NCBI GenBank assembly: GCA_015680685.1
Contig: MNCI01003975.1
Span: 1,710,704-1,774,703 of the forward strand
DNA length: 64,000 nt
Direction of reading: 5' to 3'
Origin: Gnetum montanum
Lineage: Eukaryota; Streptophyta; Gnetopsida; Gnetales; Gnetaceae
Below are positions 48,201 to 59,790 of this stretch, one piece after another. A program made the position numbers and the translations under genes. Position 1 is the first letter of the stretch; each line of letters opens with the position of its first letter. The notes beneath the pieces are model-generated. The model saw only the letters and a list, made by a program, of their open reading frames with translations. It did no database searches and had not been told where the DNA came from.

Positions 48201-48333
48201 TTTGCAAAATAATTAAAATTATCAATGTGCTTTGTAATTATATGTCATGTGAGAGTGATGTTGACCTTAGATTCATCTAATGATATTAATAATATTTACT
48301 AATCCTAGATAATGCACATTTCAACAAACAGAG

Positions 48334-48351
48334 TCCCTAATAATAGTGCCA
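48334..48351 (-). promoter_or_regulatory. Element F primer-binding site
   Basis: The minus strand reads TGGCACTATTATTAGGGACT one base inside the 5' LTR, a decayed form of the tRNA-Asp-type site seen in element G. Confidence 0.65.
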
Positions 48352-48352
48352 A

Positions 48353-49084
48353 TGATAAGTGATCAAGGTACCCCTATGTCCAACCATATGAATCACAAAG
48401 TGTTCATCCATGATCTGGTCGAATTCCATGGACTCTATAGTTTCCAGTACACTAGTCTTCTAGGCAATGAACCTTTCCCTAAAGGTCATTCGTTGTCTTC
48501 CCAATTATACTTGTGATGCACATGGTATGGTTAAGTGTAATCAAGGCCTATTATTTTTATTATTTTATGTTTTATGTTCTTTGGTGCTTAAAGTAGAGAG
48601 ATGAGAGAGATGAAGTAATTTAATGACTAATTTAATTTAACTAACTAACTGATCTCTAACTAGTCCTAACATAAGCATATGGTCCCACTTTCCATACATA
48701 TCTTGAACCCACATATCCACTGCTCATACACACTGGTGTGGTTCAGGTACAATAGTGCTTGAATAAAGATCCGTACACTCAATGACTCCTATTGCAAGTA
48801 CTCAGAAAAATATTCTAACTTTCAAATGAAAAAACTATAAGAGCTTTGCTACTACTATGACTTAAATGATGCATAAACACATTTGAGAGCTTGTATTTAT
48901 AGTTTTTGCTACAATACTACATTGATGGGGCCCCATAGATGTAGTAGACGCTATGTTGACATGACCCCATCAATGGGACAACACCACGTAAATAGGGCCC
49001 CATTGATGGGGGCCTATCGATAGGGACCCATCAACGAGGCCATGTCAATGGGGGCCTATGGATGTGACACTTTGATGCTCATCA
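48353..49084 (-). repeat. Element F 5' LTR
   Basis: 732 bp, partner of 36894-37837, lacking ~210 bp after 'cccacatatccact'. It ends gctcatca followed by ATAAC. Confidence 0.85.
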
Positions 49085-49089
49085 ATAAC

Positions 49090-52000
49090 CTTAAATGAAT
49101 CATTAAAGAATCAATATTAAGAAGGAACAACTCACATAGTCAATAACTATAGGGCTAAACCTTACATCCAATCTAGATAGAAATGTTTGTGAATGTTTTA
49201 TCATTTTTATTTCACCTATTGAAGAATTCTTTGAACATATCTTTACCTAAAAATTAATAATTCATCATCATTTAATTCTATGTCCAAGACAAAGTCTAGC
49301 TAACAAGACTAATACCTATACTTATTCAACACTAATCATAATTAAGAAGGAACATCTATAATTTATTTTCTAAAAATCCATTGCATCATTAATTTTTATA
49401 TGTGATTAGAAAAAAAAAGTATTTTTTACGTTCCATGATCAAAAACTTTAGAGTATTATTGGAAAGATATTCTAAACTATCTGAAGATTATTACTGCTAG
49501 AGCATAAATCCTAGTTCTAACATGATACTAGAAAGGTATTGCAAAATATTTGAAGGGATTCCTATATTAAAAGAAATAAGGGTATCAACAAGTCAATTGC
49601 AAGCGTAAAAAGTAAACAAATAGTACTATAATTGGCTCTCAAATAGGAGACCTCTCAAAAATCTTAACCATTATGCTAAGAACATATGCAAAAAATTTTA
49701 TTGTAAAATCATTATATCAAAAACATGTTATACACTAGATTGATAGGGATATTGTAGATCAATGGGTACGAACATCTTATAACAAAGTAGTTATTAACAA
49801 GAATAGGTTTCAATATTTAGAAAAAAATCACTCAAGTTATTTTTAATTACAAAAATTTTAATCAAGAGAGAGAGAAGTATTCATATGCTAAAAATCAATA
49901 GAATAATAAAAGATGATATTTCCGTAATAATAATAATAATAATAATAATCTTTAGATATTTATTAAAGAAAAATGATCCTTTTTTAGAATGAAAATTCAA
50001 CCTATTTCAAAATCCTTATAAAACCATAAAGAATTCTTGAGTATGCTTCCTTACACTTAAAACTTTATTTGGTTAAACACTTTTTAATGATCTAAATAGT
50101 ATCTTTTTTAGTATCAAAACATTAAATTACAAGGGATAGAAGACAAATGCAAGTATCCCTCAAATTTATGGTGTAAGAATCCTTACAAAATTTGTATTTT
50201 AAGGATCCCTTAAAGTAGTCCTACTTCAAGATTGTTTTGTTCATATCATTTTTTGTGGTTGCCATAGAAACCTCTTTAGTAACTTGAACTTAAGGATTCC
50301 TCAATAGAACAATAAAGTTTTTGAGACCACCCCCCACACACACACACCCCTTGAACTTCACCAATCTTCAAAACTCTTAACATCTAACTAGAACTAAATA
50401 ACTCAAAAATAATTTGTCTCTATTCTAAAGATACACATATCAAGAGTAGAATGATACCTCATCAAGGATTGCCACACGTTGACCCATGCAAAATAAAATA
50501 GTATACTAATTGATTTGACCTATGAAAAATAAACTAATAACATGTCACATAAAGGATAAGATTAATTTGAATATTTAAAATCATATTTATACACAAAATA
50601 ATACATACTTTTAATTATACCAAACTAAAACCAAGAGAGATCTTCTTAACCCATCACTTTGTTTCTATTCAATGCTTACAAAAGTAAAATAAAAAGGATA
50701 ATACTAAATTGTATGAATCCCATTGCACTACTTGTAGATAATTATGTATTTTAATAATGATTTTCTTTGATATATTCAAACATTTTAAATCAATCATTAT
50801 CATAAAAACTAATCAAAAAGCAGTTATGAGAATGACTAATTTAAGAAACAAATGCAACTATTACTTCGAAATGCATAAACTAAAAATGTTCATTTGTGTG
50901 AAGGAAATAAATTTAAAATTCAAATCTCTACTAATGCCCCTATTATTGCCTATTTTTCAACCTAAGTTTATCTTCTCAAAAATCCCTCCAACCAATAACA
51001 AAACCATATAGGCATCTTCTATGGAAAATGAAATATACTTCCAAATTCCAAACATTACACTCTAATGTAACTTCAATTAATGTTCAATGGAGGTATAACA
51101 AAGTGAAAGTACTTAGAAATTCTTCTTGACCTTCATTTTTAACTTTGAGTAAAATACAAGTGTGGGTAAAAGCACATGTTTTCATAGTAGTTTGAATGTA
51201 TAATGCATGTAAAAAATCCAATTAATTACCAAAAAACAATAAACATTAGATATAGAATAACTAAGCAAATAAATACATTTTTTAGCATGAGCAAAAATAA
51301 AAAAAAAATTTGGAACATTAGATTATTGTAAAGCCATATTCAATTTACATGACTGTAATAAAACATTCAACATTTAATCACTACAGTAAGAAATGCATGG
51401 AACTAACATTTCTTGCAACAAACTTAATAAATAAATAATATACCAAAAATTGATTAAAATTCCAATATCACAAAATCATTTATTGTGTTACTTCTATGAA
51501 TACTCTTGAACATAGAACCATACCATGTGAAAGTCTATTTCTTCCTAAGCTAAGTGGTTGCCACCACTCTTTAGTGTATCACTGAAACCAAAATGAAACT
51601 AGTAATTTGTTAATAGAGTTGGTGGTGCATTAAGCACAAAATAAGTAAACAAGTTTATGCATTTAATGTCATACTCAAATAATAATTTTTTTAAAAAAAA
51701 ACTATATTCTTATAACAACAATAAATCTATGTTGCAAAGACTTATTTAATGTACCAAAAAATTCATTTGATTAATATCTACTATACATTATAAAATAGGG
51801 GAAGAGTATGTGATACAAAGAAAACACTATTACACTAAAAATAAAATAGATAAGAAAACAAAACTTGTTAAAAAGTCTTTTAAAAAGCCTTATCAAAAGA
51901 TATTCTCATTTTAATCATCTTTTCTAAGATATCATGAATAATACTTTTAGATAATTAATATTTAAGACCCCCTTGAATTTCTTAATACCCCTTAGAGTAT

Positions 52001-52356
52001 ATAAAAATTATTATTTAATAATACCTAATAAATAAATTTGAAATTTTGGAAATAATACTCAAGGATCCCTTGAACTTCACAAGTACAACTCCAACTCTTG
52101 CCTCAAGTATTGAGAAAACTTGAAATTATCTCAAGTGAATTCAAGTATCTCTAGAGAAAACCTAAGGACCTCTCAATTTGTTTACAAAATTAAGGTTGTG
52201 AAATTTAAAGATCCTTCAAGCTTCTCCTCCTAAAAAACCTAAGAAAATTGGACATAAACTAGGGAAAACTATATTAATATTATATTTGGAATCAATAAAA
52301 AAGCCACATGTCATAGAGCTCTACTAGGTAAGTGATTTTGCTCTACGTTGTCATTC
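49090..52356. other. AT-rich region, no genes recognised
   Basis: Contains an (aat)n run at about 49925-49952 and a (CA)n/C-rich patch at 50328-50349. Open frames are short and of unusual Lys/Ile/Asn composition. I see no LTR boundary, PBS or protein motif on either strand. Confidence 0.45.
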
Positions 52357-52635
52357 TGTAATGTTCCATCCCTTGTTAAGGGTGGAAACATATTGTAAAA
52401 TTGTAATTAATGTTCAAATGAATCGATGATTCATTATGAGGAGTTACAATTATTGATAAGAGCAGTTACTCTAGCGATTTATTCTAATTATTAGAGTAGT
52501 TACTCTAGCGGTTTATTCTAATTGTTAGAGCAGTTACTCCAATGGTTTATTCTAATTATTAGAGCAGTTACTCTAGCAGTTTTTGCTAATTATTAGAGTG
52601 GTTACTCTAATTATTAGAGTAGTTTCTCCCAAGCC

Positions 52636-52643
52636 TATAAATA
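52636..52643 (+). promoter_or_regulatory. TATA box in element G 5' LTR
   Basis: TATAAATA, conserved at 61806-61813 in the 3' LTR, about 170 bp before AATAAA. It is the likely Pol II promoter of the genomic RNA. Confidence 0.7.
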
Positions 52644-52809
52644 CAGTGCCTAGGCGCACAATTGAGAGGAGTCTTGTAGCAGTCAAGTAGCGAAACTCTT
52701 GTAGTCTATTTGAAGGTTAGAGTATTTTCCAAGTGCCCATAGCAGGAGGTCAAAGTGTGGATGGATCTTTATTTGAGCATTTTGTACCTAAGCACACCTT
52801 GTGTACAAC

Positions 52810-52815
52810 AATAAA
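52810..52815 (+). terminator. LTR polyadenylation signal
   Basis: AATAAA, conserved at 61980-61985 in the 3' LTR, where it would direct 3' end formation of the element transcript. Confidence 0.5.
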
Positions 52816-53409
52816 GATGAGCTCTTTGATTCATCCTTGCAGCACTTGAGATTTGTTTTCTTACACATTTGTTTTATTTTATTTTCTTATGCATTTATTT
52901 TATTTTATTTTATTTTATGCATTTTACATTTCTGTTATTAGCACAGCTTATCATTTTGATCAGTTAAGAAAATTGTTAAATTACACTAAGTACGATCACT
53001 TTGAGCATGTGCGTAACACTTGGTAATCCAGTAACGATTACCGTTTGGTAATCACAATAGTGTTGCACTGGTTCAAGATGTGTACGACAAGTGAAAATCG
53101 GTACTAGTGTTAGGATTAGTTAAAGCCTAGTTAATCAATAGTTAAGTTAAATCAGTCACTTAGTTATCTCTCTCTCCTCCCTTATTAGCAGTAGGACATA
53201 AAAACATAAAAGCTATAAAAATCATATGCCTCAAGCTTACTTAACCATACAATCGTGACATACAAGTAAGCTTGGGAAGACAATGATCAACCAACCCATC
53301 CTTATTCCACAAAGGCGCATAGGCACTTAGTCCTTGGAATTTGACCGGATTGTGCGTGAAACACTCATATTCATATGGTTAAGCGTAGGGGTACCTCGCC
53401 ACTCATCAT

Positions 53410-53427
53410 TGGTTCCGTTTCCGGGGA
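53410..53427 (+). promoter_or_regulatory. Element G primer-binding site (tRNA-Asp type)
   Basis: TGGTTCCGTTTCCGGGGA, one base after the LTR. It matches the TGGCGCCGTTGCCGGGGA site of many plant Athila/Tat elements at 15 of 18 positions. Confidence 0.8.
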
Positions 53428-53493
53428 CTTAGTTTTTTGTGCGCTAATTAGAACATAGGAAATCATTCACATTGTTGGAACGAATCCATAGGG

Positions 53494-55635
53494 TTGATTA
53501 AGAAAATAATAAATAAGAATACATTGCACACTGAACAGACAAGTATGTATCCTTCTTCATACGAAAGCACCTCACCACCTAGGTCTAAAACAGGAAACAG
53601 TCGGTGGCGTAATACAAATGACATTGATCCACTAGTCCCTCAACAAGTTCGAGTGGTATATATTCATCCCAATGAGTATATACCAAACTTCACCTTTATC
53701 CTTCATAAAGACGAACAACTACATTGGCGAGACTTAGAAGGTAACATAGTGTTACCTCCCGATCGTTTAGTCCAGAGCCTGCTTTTTCATGCTCTCACAC
53801 GAATTAGCATGTCACACTTACACGTAGACTACGTTGTGCAAGACCATGACTCGAGAGCATACTGTCCCACGGAGGCACAACGTCAAAGGGACTTGCAATA
53901 GGAGAGACATCATAAGTCTTTGAAGGGTAAGTGGGCCCAACATGTCCCATATGTCTTAAGCAAAAATGAGGGTGGTGAACCTACCTTAGGCAGTCGCCCA
54001 CACAACGATGTTCCTTCCCTTGACTTTGGCCAAGGGGTTGTGTATCAAAACCTTCATTCCACTATTCAAAACCTAGGTTCTAATATCCACAGGCACAAAG
54101 GGTCTGACAAAGGGACATAAACACATGATAAAGGTGGACATTCTGATCTTAATTGCGATTGGGGCCGAGACCACAGAAGAGAAAGTAGTAGACACCATCA
54201 TAGTGACAGTTCTCCTTCTTCTTTACCTTCATCATCTCCTTCACCCTCTCCTTTAATATCCAAATGTGGTCATAAAGAAAAAGAGCATGGGGATAAAGGT
54301 AGGCAAAGTGGAAGTCATAGATGAAATAGCCAGGAAGGGGAACGAGGGCACTTTGGAGAGTTATAACATAGAAGAAGGGAGAGTAGGAAACAACGTAGGC
54401 ATCATAGATGCCATGGACAAGACGATCAAGATGAACCCCTCCTTACTACTCGAAGTATGTTAGACATAACTGAGGCTATTAGAATTTCAACAAGGCATCA
54501 AAAAGATAGTAGGATCAAGAGATTAGATATGAACAACATCCCATGATTTGAAGGAGGATACAACACTGATCCTTAGAATCATTTACAAGCATTCCATGAT
54601 GTGTGTACCTTATAGAACATAGAGAATGAATGGCAAAAAATTAAGTTGTTCCCATGGACATTAGTTAAAGAAGTGAAAAGCTGGTATAGGTCTTTAGAAC
54701 CAGAATCCATTCGTAAGTGGAGTACTATGTTAGAACTATTTAATGACAAGTACCAAATGTACTCCCAAGTGTCTAACTTGTGAAAGCAAATCCAAGGCTA
54801 GAAACAAGGAGGACATGAACCCTTGGATGCTTCCATGGGTCGATACTATGCACTATTACATCATTGTCCTGGCCATGCTTATTTGTAAAGGGATCAACTA
54901 TGCCATCTCGTGGATGGGCTTAAGCATGAAATGAGAAGAACCCTTGGGAAGTATGCCTAAGGGAGACTATTTGAGCTTAGGTCCCATCAAATTCAAAGAC
55001 TATTAAAGCAAGTTGCTAAAAAAGAAGGTGAGCTATGGAAGAGAGAAAGTGTAGAAGAGCATAATCGAGATCCTTTCCTTCGGAAGAGGGGAGTAAATTT
55101 TTGCGAGGATGAAGAAGAGTCACCACTCGAAGAGATGGTGAATAGGAAAACTTTTCCTATCCAAAAGATGACATCAGAAGTTTCGACAAAGGTAGACCAC
55201 ATGTGGGATTCCCTAGACAATAGATTTCAAAGTATTCTTAAAATAGTAGAGGAGTCTGGAGAGAAAGGTAGTGAGAAAAGAAAAAAGAAAGAGGCTGAAC
55301 ATGCACATAGCAAGGGTAAGGGCAAAGTTGTCATCATTGAAGAGGTTGTGGGTTTGGAAATAGACAATGATAGTGGATGTGAGATATGTCAATATGACCA
55401 TCCTAAGGGATGTTGCCCTATAATCTCACATCTTCAGGAGTCTGGGGTGTATGCACTCAACCCACGATTAAAAAAAAGGCAAACACCTCAAAGGTTACCT
55501 TATCCTCAAGGTAACCCAAGGCAATTCCACCAACCCTTAACATATTATCCCAGTGGAACTCCACCACAATCGATTGAGCAATATCAACAGTGGCAGCACC
55601 CACAATCAAGGGGAATGCCACCACCAAGGCAATAG
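53494..55635 (+). pseudogene. Element G gag
   Basis: The first ~135 codons (53494-53901) are open: PSSYESTSPPRSKTGNS, then VYIHPNEYIPNFTFILHKDE and LHVDYVVQDHDSRAYCPTE. A stop (TAG 53899) precedes a continuing frame to 54120. A basic/Ser-rich stretch follows. The Retrotrans_gag core lies at about 54630-55060, with EWQKIKLFPWTLVKEVKSWY and RKWSTMLELFNDKYQMY. The C-terminal part (55135-55635) has CEICQYDHPKGCC, a Cys/His cluster, and a Pro/Gln-rich tail. Gag would form the particle. About six stops or frameshifts are present. Confidence 0.75.
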
Positions 55636-55935
55636 TACCCTTATCGGTAACCTGACCTGTATGGATATTACGTGCAGCAGCCAATCTCCCCACGTGACTC
55701 TACTAGTCACGTCACTCCTCAACCTCACTATCAAGCCCACGAGTATTATGGAACTCCCTCTTCTAGAGGCAATATTCCATAAGCATATCATCCTTCTTAT
55801 CTGGCTGCATCTCTTCCACCAATAGCTCCACTACCACCTACTCCCATGATGCAAGGTGAAATCCCTACCTAGCCACAGCAACGTAATGCCACGAGGGCTA
55901 TTAAATCTCAACCTACTATTGGTTTCAACAACCAC

Positions 55936-56667
55936 ATGAAGAAAAGACCTTTCTTTAGAACCAACCATCCAACCAAGCCCTTTCAATCACAAGCAGCTGA
56001 TTCCTTAGATGCCTTAGTATCAATCAAAACTTCAAAGCCCCCTTCAATCCAATCACCGCACTCAACACATATGGTCATGCTAACACATGTTGTCACCTAT
56101 TGGATCAAATCTTGCCACCTTCCTAGGAAATTCTTTGATCCTGGGATTCCTTTGATATACTTAAAAATCGTTGGAAATGTGTCGTGCAAGGCTCTTTTGG
56201 ATTCAGGTTTCGGTGTTAACTTGATTTCTCAAGAAATGTACAAGGCCTGGAACCTGCCTCCATTGAAAAAGAGCAACATCCATCTAGAGTTGGCCAACCA
56301 GTCCATCACTGTCCCATTGGGACTAGTGGAAGACATTGTTACCACCATTTATGGGTGGTCGTACCCAACTAACTTCCTAGTGATTCAGGTAAACAACGGT
56401 AATGGGGACTTCCCAATCATAATGGGAAGAGCATGGCTAAGCACCATCGACACATGCCTAGGAATCCATGATCTTTACCTAGAAATATCAAAGGAAAATA
56501 CATTTGGAAAGATCAAGAAGAAGAAATTTCTATGCATTGCATATAGTGACACAGGGTGTAATTGCATGCAGAGGTCATGGTTTGTGCAAAGTTTAACATT
56601 GCCTACATGTAATCAGTGTGCACAAGTGATTAACATACAAAGATGCATGTATGTAGTAGCCACATAA
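55936..56667 (+). pseudogene. Element G retropepsin protease region
   Basis: An open frame of 243 codons. After a basic linker, residues ~90-105 read CKALLDSGFGVNLIS with the catalytic D-S-G intact. IHLELANQSITVPLGLVEDI and FPIIMGRAWLSTIDTCLGI (the ILGRPWL-type block) follow. It ends in an RT-linker-like segment, and the TAG at 56668 breaks the fusion to RT. The domain would cleave Gag-Pol. The open frame is the longest in the window. Confidence 0.8.
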
Positions 56668-56879
56668 TAGGAAGACACCCAGTGGCTGATAGCTAATCAA
56701 GAAAGTAGTTCACTCATATGCATGGAACCAGCTAAGGGTTTGACTTGTGCTTACAGTGATAGCATAGACACATTAGAGCAAGTCCACCGCCAACTTCCAA
56801 GTCTTAACCTTGAAAATATCAACTAGGGAAAGTTGGAAATCCCTAAGAAATTTAAATGAGAGCCCCTAAAGCTGAAACA

Positions 56880-57640
56880 ATTACCCACCGGTATGGAATA
56901 CATGTTCCTTAAAAACAGAAAATCGGTAATTATCAATGCTAAGCTTGCTCCTCAATAGAAAGAAGAACTACTGAAGGTTATAAATAAATGGTCAGAAACC
57001 TTCACTTGGTCATATCCCAAATCAATTGGAATAGATCCTAGGATATGTCAACATAGAATTTACACTAACCCCTCCATGAATCCTCAAAGACAACTGTAGA
57101 GGCGATTGAACCCTAAGCTGAAGCAAGTAGTTAAGGAAGAAATTGAAAAGCTTCTCAAGGCTAGGTTCATATACCCCATTGCTGATAGCAAATGGATTAG
57201 ACCCTTAGTTATTGTGTCTAAAAATGGAGGCAATTGGAGGATGTGCATAGATTTCAAGCTACTAAATATGGCAACATTCAAAGATCACTTTCCATTACCA
57301 TTTGTCGACCAAGTCTTAGACACCATCGCAGGGCATCACTATTACAGTTTTATGGATGGATATAGTGGATATAACCAAATATAAATATCCTGAGAAGACC
57401 AAGCCAAGACTATGTTCACCAATCCTTGGGAAATGTTCACATACAAACAGATGTCATTTGGCTTGTGTAGTGTCCCTGCAACATTTCAACGACTAGTTCT
57501 AAGCATATTCCAACAAACAAATATGAAATGGTGTGGAGGTCTTTATGGACAACTTCTCCACTTATGGAGCAAACTTTGATCAAGCCTTGGACCAGTTGGA
57601 GCAAGTGTTAAAAAGATGTGTAGAAACCAATTTGAGGCTC
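56880..57640 (+). pseudogene. Element G reverse transcriptase
   Basis: Fingers and palm: VVKEEIEKLLKARFIYPIAD, then VSKNGGNWRMCIDFKLLN, FPLPFVDQVLDTIAGHHYYS and FMDGYSGYNQI (57106-57384 open), followed by stops. MSFGLCSVPATFQRLVLSIF continues, with a frameshift before the catalytic loop EVFMDNFSTYG at 57536-57565. There the second Asp of the Y/F-M-D-D motif is Asn (AAC, 57551-57553), so the active site is lost. The thumb follows at 57720-57830. Confidence 0.8.
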
Positions 57641-57949
57641 AACTGGCAGAAAAGCCATTTGATGGTCCAAGAGGGCATAGTACTAGGGCACAAAATCTCA
57701 TACACAAGGAAAGAGGTAGACCCCGAGAAAATCAAAGTTATCCAAGGAATTACCCATCAACCAAAAACTATCAAAGATATTTGGTCATTCCTTGGACACA
57801 CTAGCTACTATAGGAGATTTATTGATAACTTTTCAAAGGTTCCCAAACCATTGCTGGAATTAATGAAAAAGGACGTACCTTTCAAATGGACCAGGAAATG
57901 CGAACTAGCTTTCCAAACTCTGAAACTGAAGATAATAGAAACACCCATT

Positions 57950-58340
57950 CTACAAGCTCTTGACTGGTCCAAACCATTCCATATCATGACTAATGCATCC
58001 AACTATGCCTTAGGAGTCGTACTTACATAGTTAGATGACCAGAAGCATCCTTATTACATCCACTGTGCAAGTTGAAGTATCACTGGTGCACAACTTAACT
58101 ACACTATCGCAAAGAAAGAATTAATGGCTGTAGTGTTTGCACTAGAAAAGTTTAGATCGTATGTATTGGGATATAAAGTATATATACATACAGATCATAA
58201 TGCAATCTAGTTCCTCATGAATAAGCCAATGGTAAGCCCTCATATCATATGATGGCTTGTAATCTTACAAGAGTTCGATTTAATGATGATCGATCACAAG
58301 GGCACCGAGAATGTAGTTGCTGATCATTTATCTCGATTGC
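57950..58340 (+). pseudogene. Element G RNase H domain
   Basis: The reading PFHIMTNASNYALGVVLT has Asn in place of the first catalytic Asp (TDAS in active enzymes). ELMAVVFALEKFRSYVLGYK, VYIHTDHNAI (second block intact) and HKGTENVVADHLSRLQ follow. Four stops interrupt it. Confidence 0.75.
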
Positions 58341-58519
58341 AATGGGACAACAAAGAGGATGAGTATCCAATTTCTAATCATTTCCTTGATGAATTCCTCT
58401 TTGCTAGTGTAGTGAATAATCAATCACCTACGGAGACAAACTGGTATAGTAGCATTCTTATCTATCTCCTCACCCAACAAACACCACAAGAATTAAACCT
58501 TAAGAAGAAACAATAGTTT

Positions 58520-59790
58520 CTTCACCGAGCCAAGTACTTTATGGAGATCAATGGGCAACTTTACAAAGTGTGTCCCAATGGCTTGGTTCAATGGTGTGTT
58601 CCTGATAGAGATCAACTGCAAGTTCTTCAAGATGTTCATGAGGGTCCTTGTGAAGGTCATTACATTGAGAGATGAATGGCCATCAAGATCCTGCTTGCAA
58701 GATATTATTGGCCTACATTATTTTGGGATGCCCATCGTTTCATCCAATCTTGTGAGCGCTGTCAACATGATGGGGGAATGACTGCTAGAATGGAGGATCT
58801 GCAACAATGGATTCAACCATTAGAACCCTTCGACATTTGGGGAATTGATTTTATGAGGCCAATTACACCAATGTCCAATGGAAAATCTTATATTATTGTT
58901 TTCGTTGATTACCTAACAAAATGGGCCGAAGTAGCTACTGTTAGAGATTTTACATCATCTACAGCTACATGATTTATTCAACAACAAATCACAAACAGGT
59001 TTGGTGTGCCACATGCACTTATTTTAGACAATGGTACACACTTCATAGGTGCAACTTTTTGGAAATTAATGCAATGCTTAGGGGTTGAACACAAACTGAC
59101 AACACCATACCACCCCAAAGCGATGGTCAAGCCGAAGTCACCAACAGGAAGATTACGAAAATATTGACAAGAACTATTAGCAAGTTTAGGTGAGACTGGA
59201 GCACTAAACTGAATGGTGCTCTTTGGGCATACCGCTCCACATGGAAACTCCCTACAGGCTACTCTCCCTATGAGTTAGTGTATGGTAAATTACCAACGCT
59301 TCCCATTCAAACTGAGCTCTGTACACTATCAATGGCATGTGACCTCAACCTTGACCTTGACCTAGCACAGAAAAAATGTTTAGTAACCCTTAATTTGCTA
59401 GATGAAAACCGACTAGCAGCCCTATCATCTAACGAATTACATAAGGCATTCAATAAGCAACATCATGACCTAAGGATTAGAAAAGTTAAATATCAACCAA
59501 GAGATAAGTTTCTCTACTGGAATCCCACACATGTGCCACAAGGTACTAAATTCCAAACACTATGGAAAGGACCTTATATTATTTACGCAAATTTTCCTTT
59601 AGGGGCCATGACAATATCCAAACCTGAGAGCCCAAACAAGAAACTATTGGTCAACATGCAACAAACCAAACCTTTTCATGAGCTTAGGATAGCTAGTACA
59701 CATGCTACCTCTATTAGTGGACAACCTTGCTCACTATTTTGGATCTCCTCCTTCCAACTTAGTCATGGGGAAGAAGGCTACCTATGCTAA
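58520..59790 (+). pseudogene. Element G integrase
   Basis: An HHCC zinc finger is complete (VHEGPCEGHY...SCERCQHDGG, 58630-58780). The core follows: FDIWGIDFMRPITPMSNGKS (58830-58885, first Asp) and PHALILDNGTHFIGATFW (second Asp, about 59025). A single-base shift at about 59117 then puts the third acidic block out of frame. The C-terminal module (59278-59790, 170 codons open) includes RKVKYQPRDKFLYWNPTH and the GPY/F-like LWKGPYIIYANFPLGAMTI. The enzyme would integrate the cDNA. Confidence 0.8.

Larger units (their letters stand above)
36894..49084 (-). mobile_element. Element F: Athila/Tat-type Ty3/gypsy element with an extra post-integrase region
   Basis: LTRs at 36894-37837 and 48353-49084 are flanked by a perfect 5-bp TSD, ATAAC (36889-36893, 49085-49089). 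On the minus strand the order is 5' LTR, PBS, gag (45900-48200), protease, RT, RNase H, integrase, a non-coding spacer, an extra coding-like region (38050-40330) and 3' LTR. Gag, pol, spacer and the last ~100 bp before the 3' LTR align with element G, so both belong to one family. Many stops are present in all domains. The complete structure with an exact TSD shows a single intact insertion that has since decayed. Confidence 0.85.
52454..53408 (+). repeat. Element G 5' LTR
   Basis: 955 bp. U3 carries five ~34-bp tandem units (52461-52622), each holding the perfect inverted repeat AGAGTA-GT-TACTCT or a variant. A TATA box (52636) and a polyadenylation signal (52810) follow. A duplicated 'ttttattttattttctta' tract lies in U5. 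It ends ...cgccactcatca. Confidence 0.9.

Noticed and set aside
50757-51011. An 84-codon plus-strand frame
   Set aside because: Lys/Ile/Asn-rich composition typical of AT-rich non-coding DNA; no domain and no neighbouring signals.
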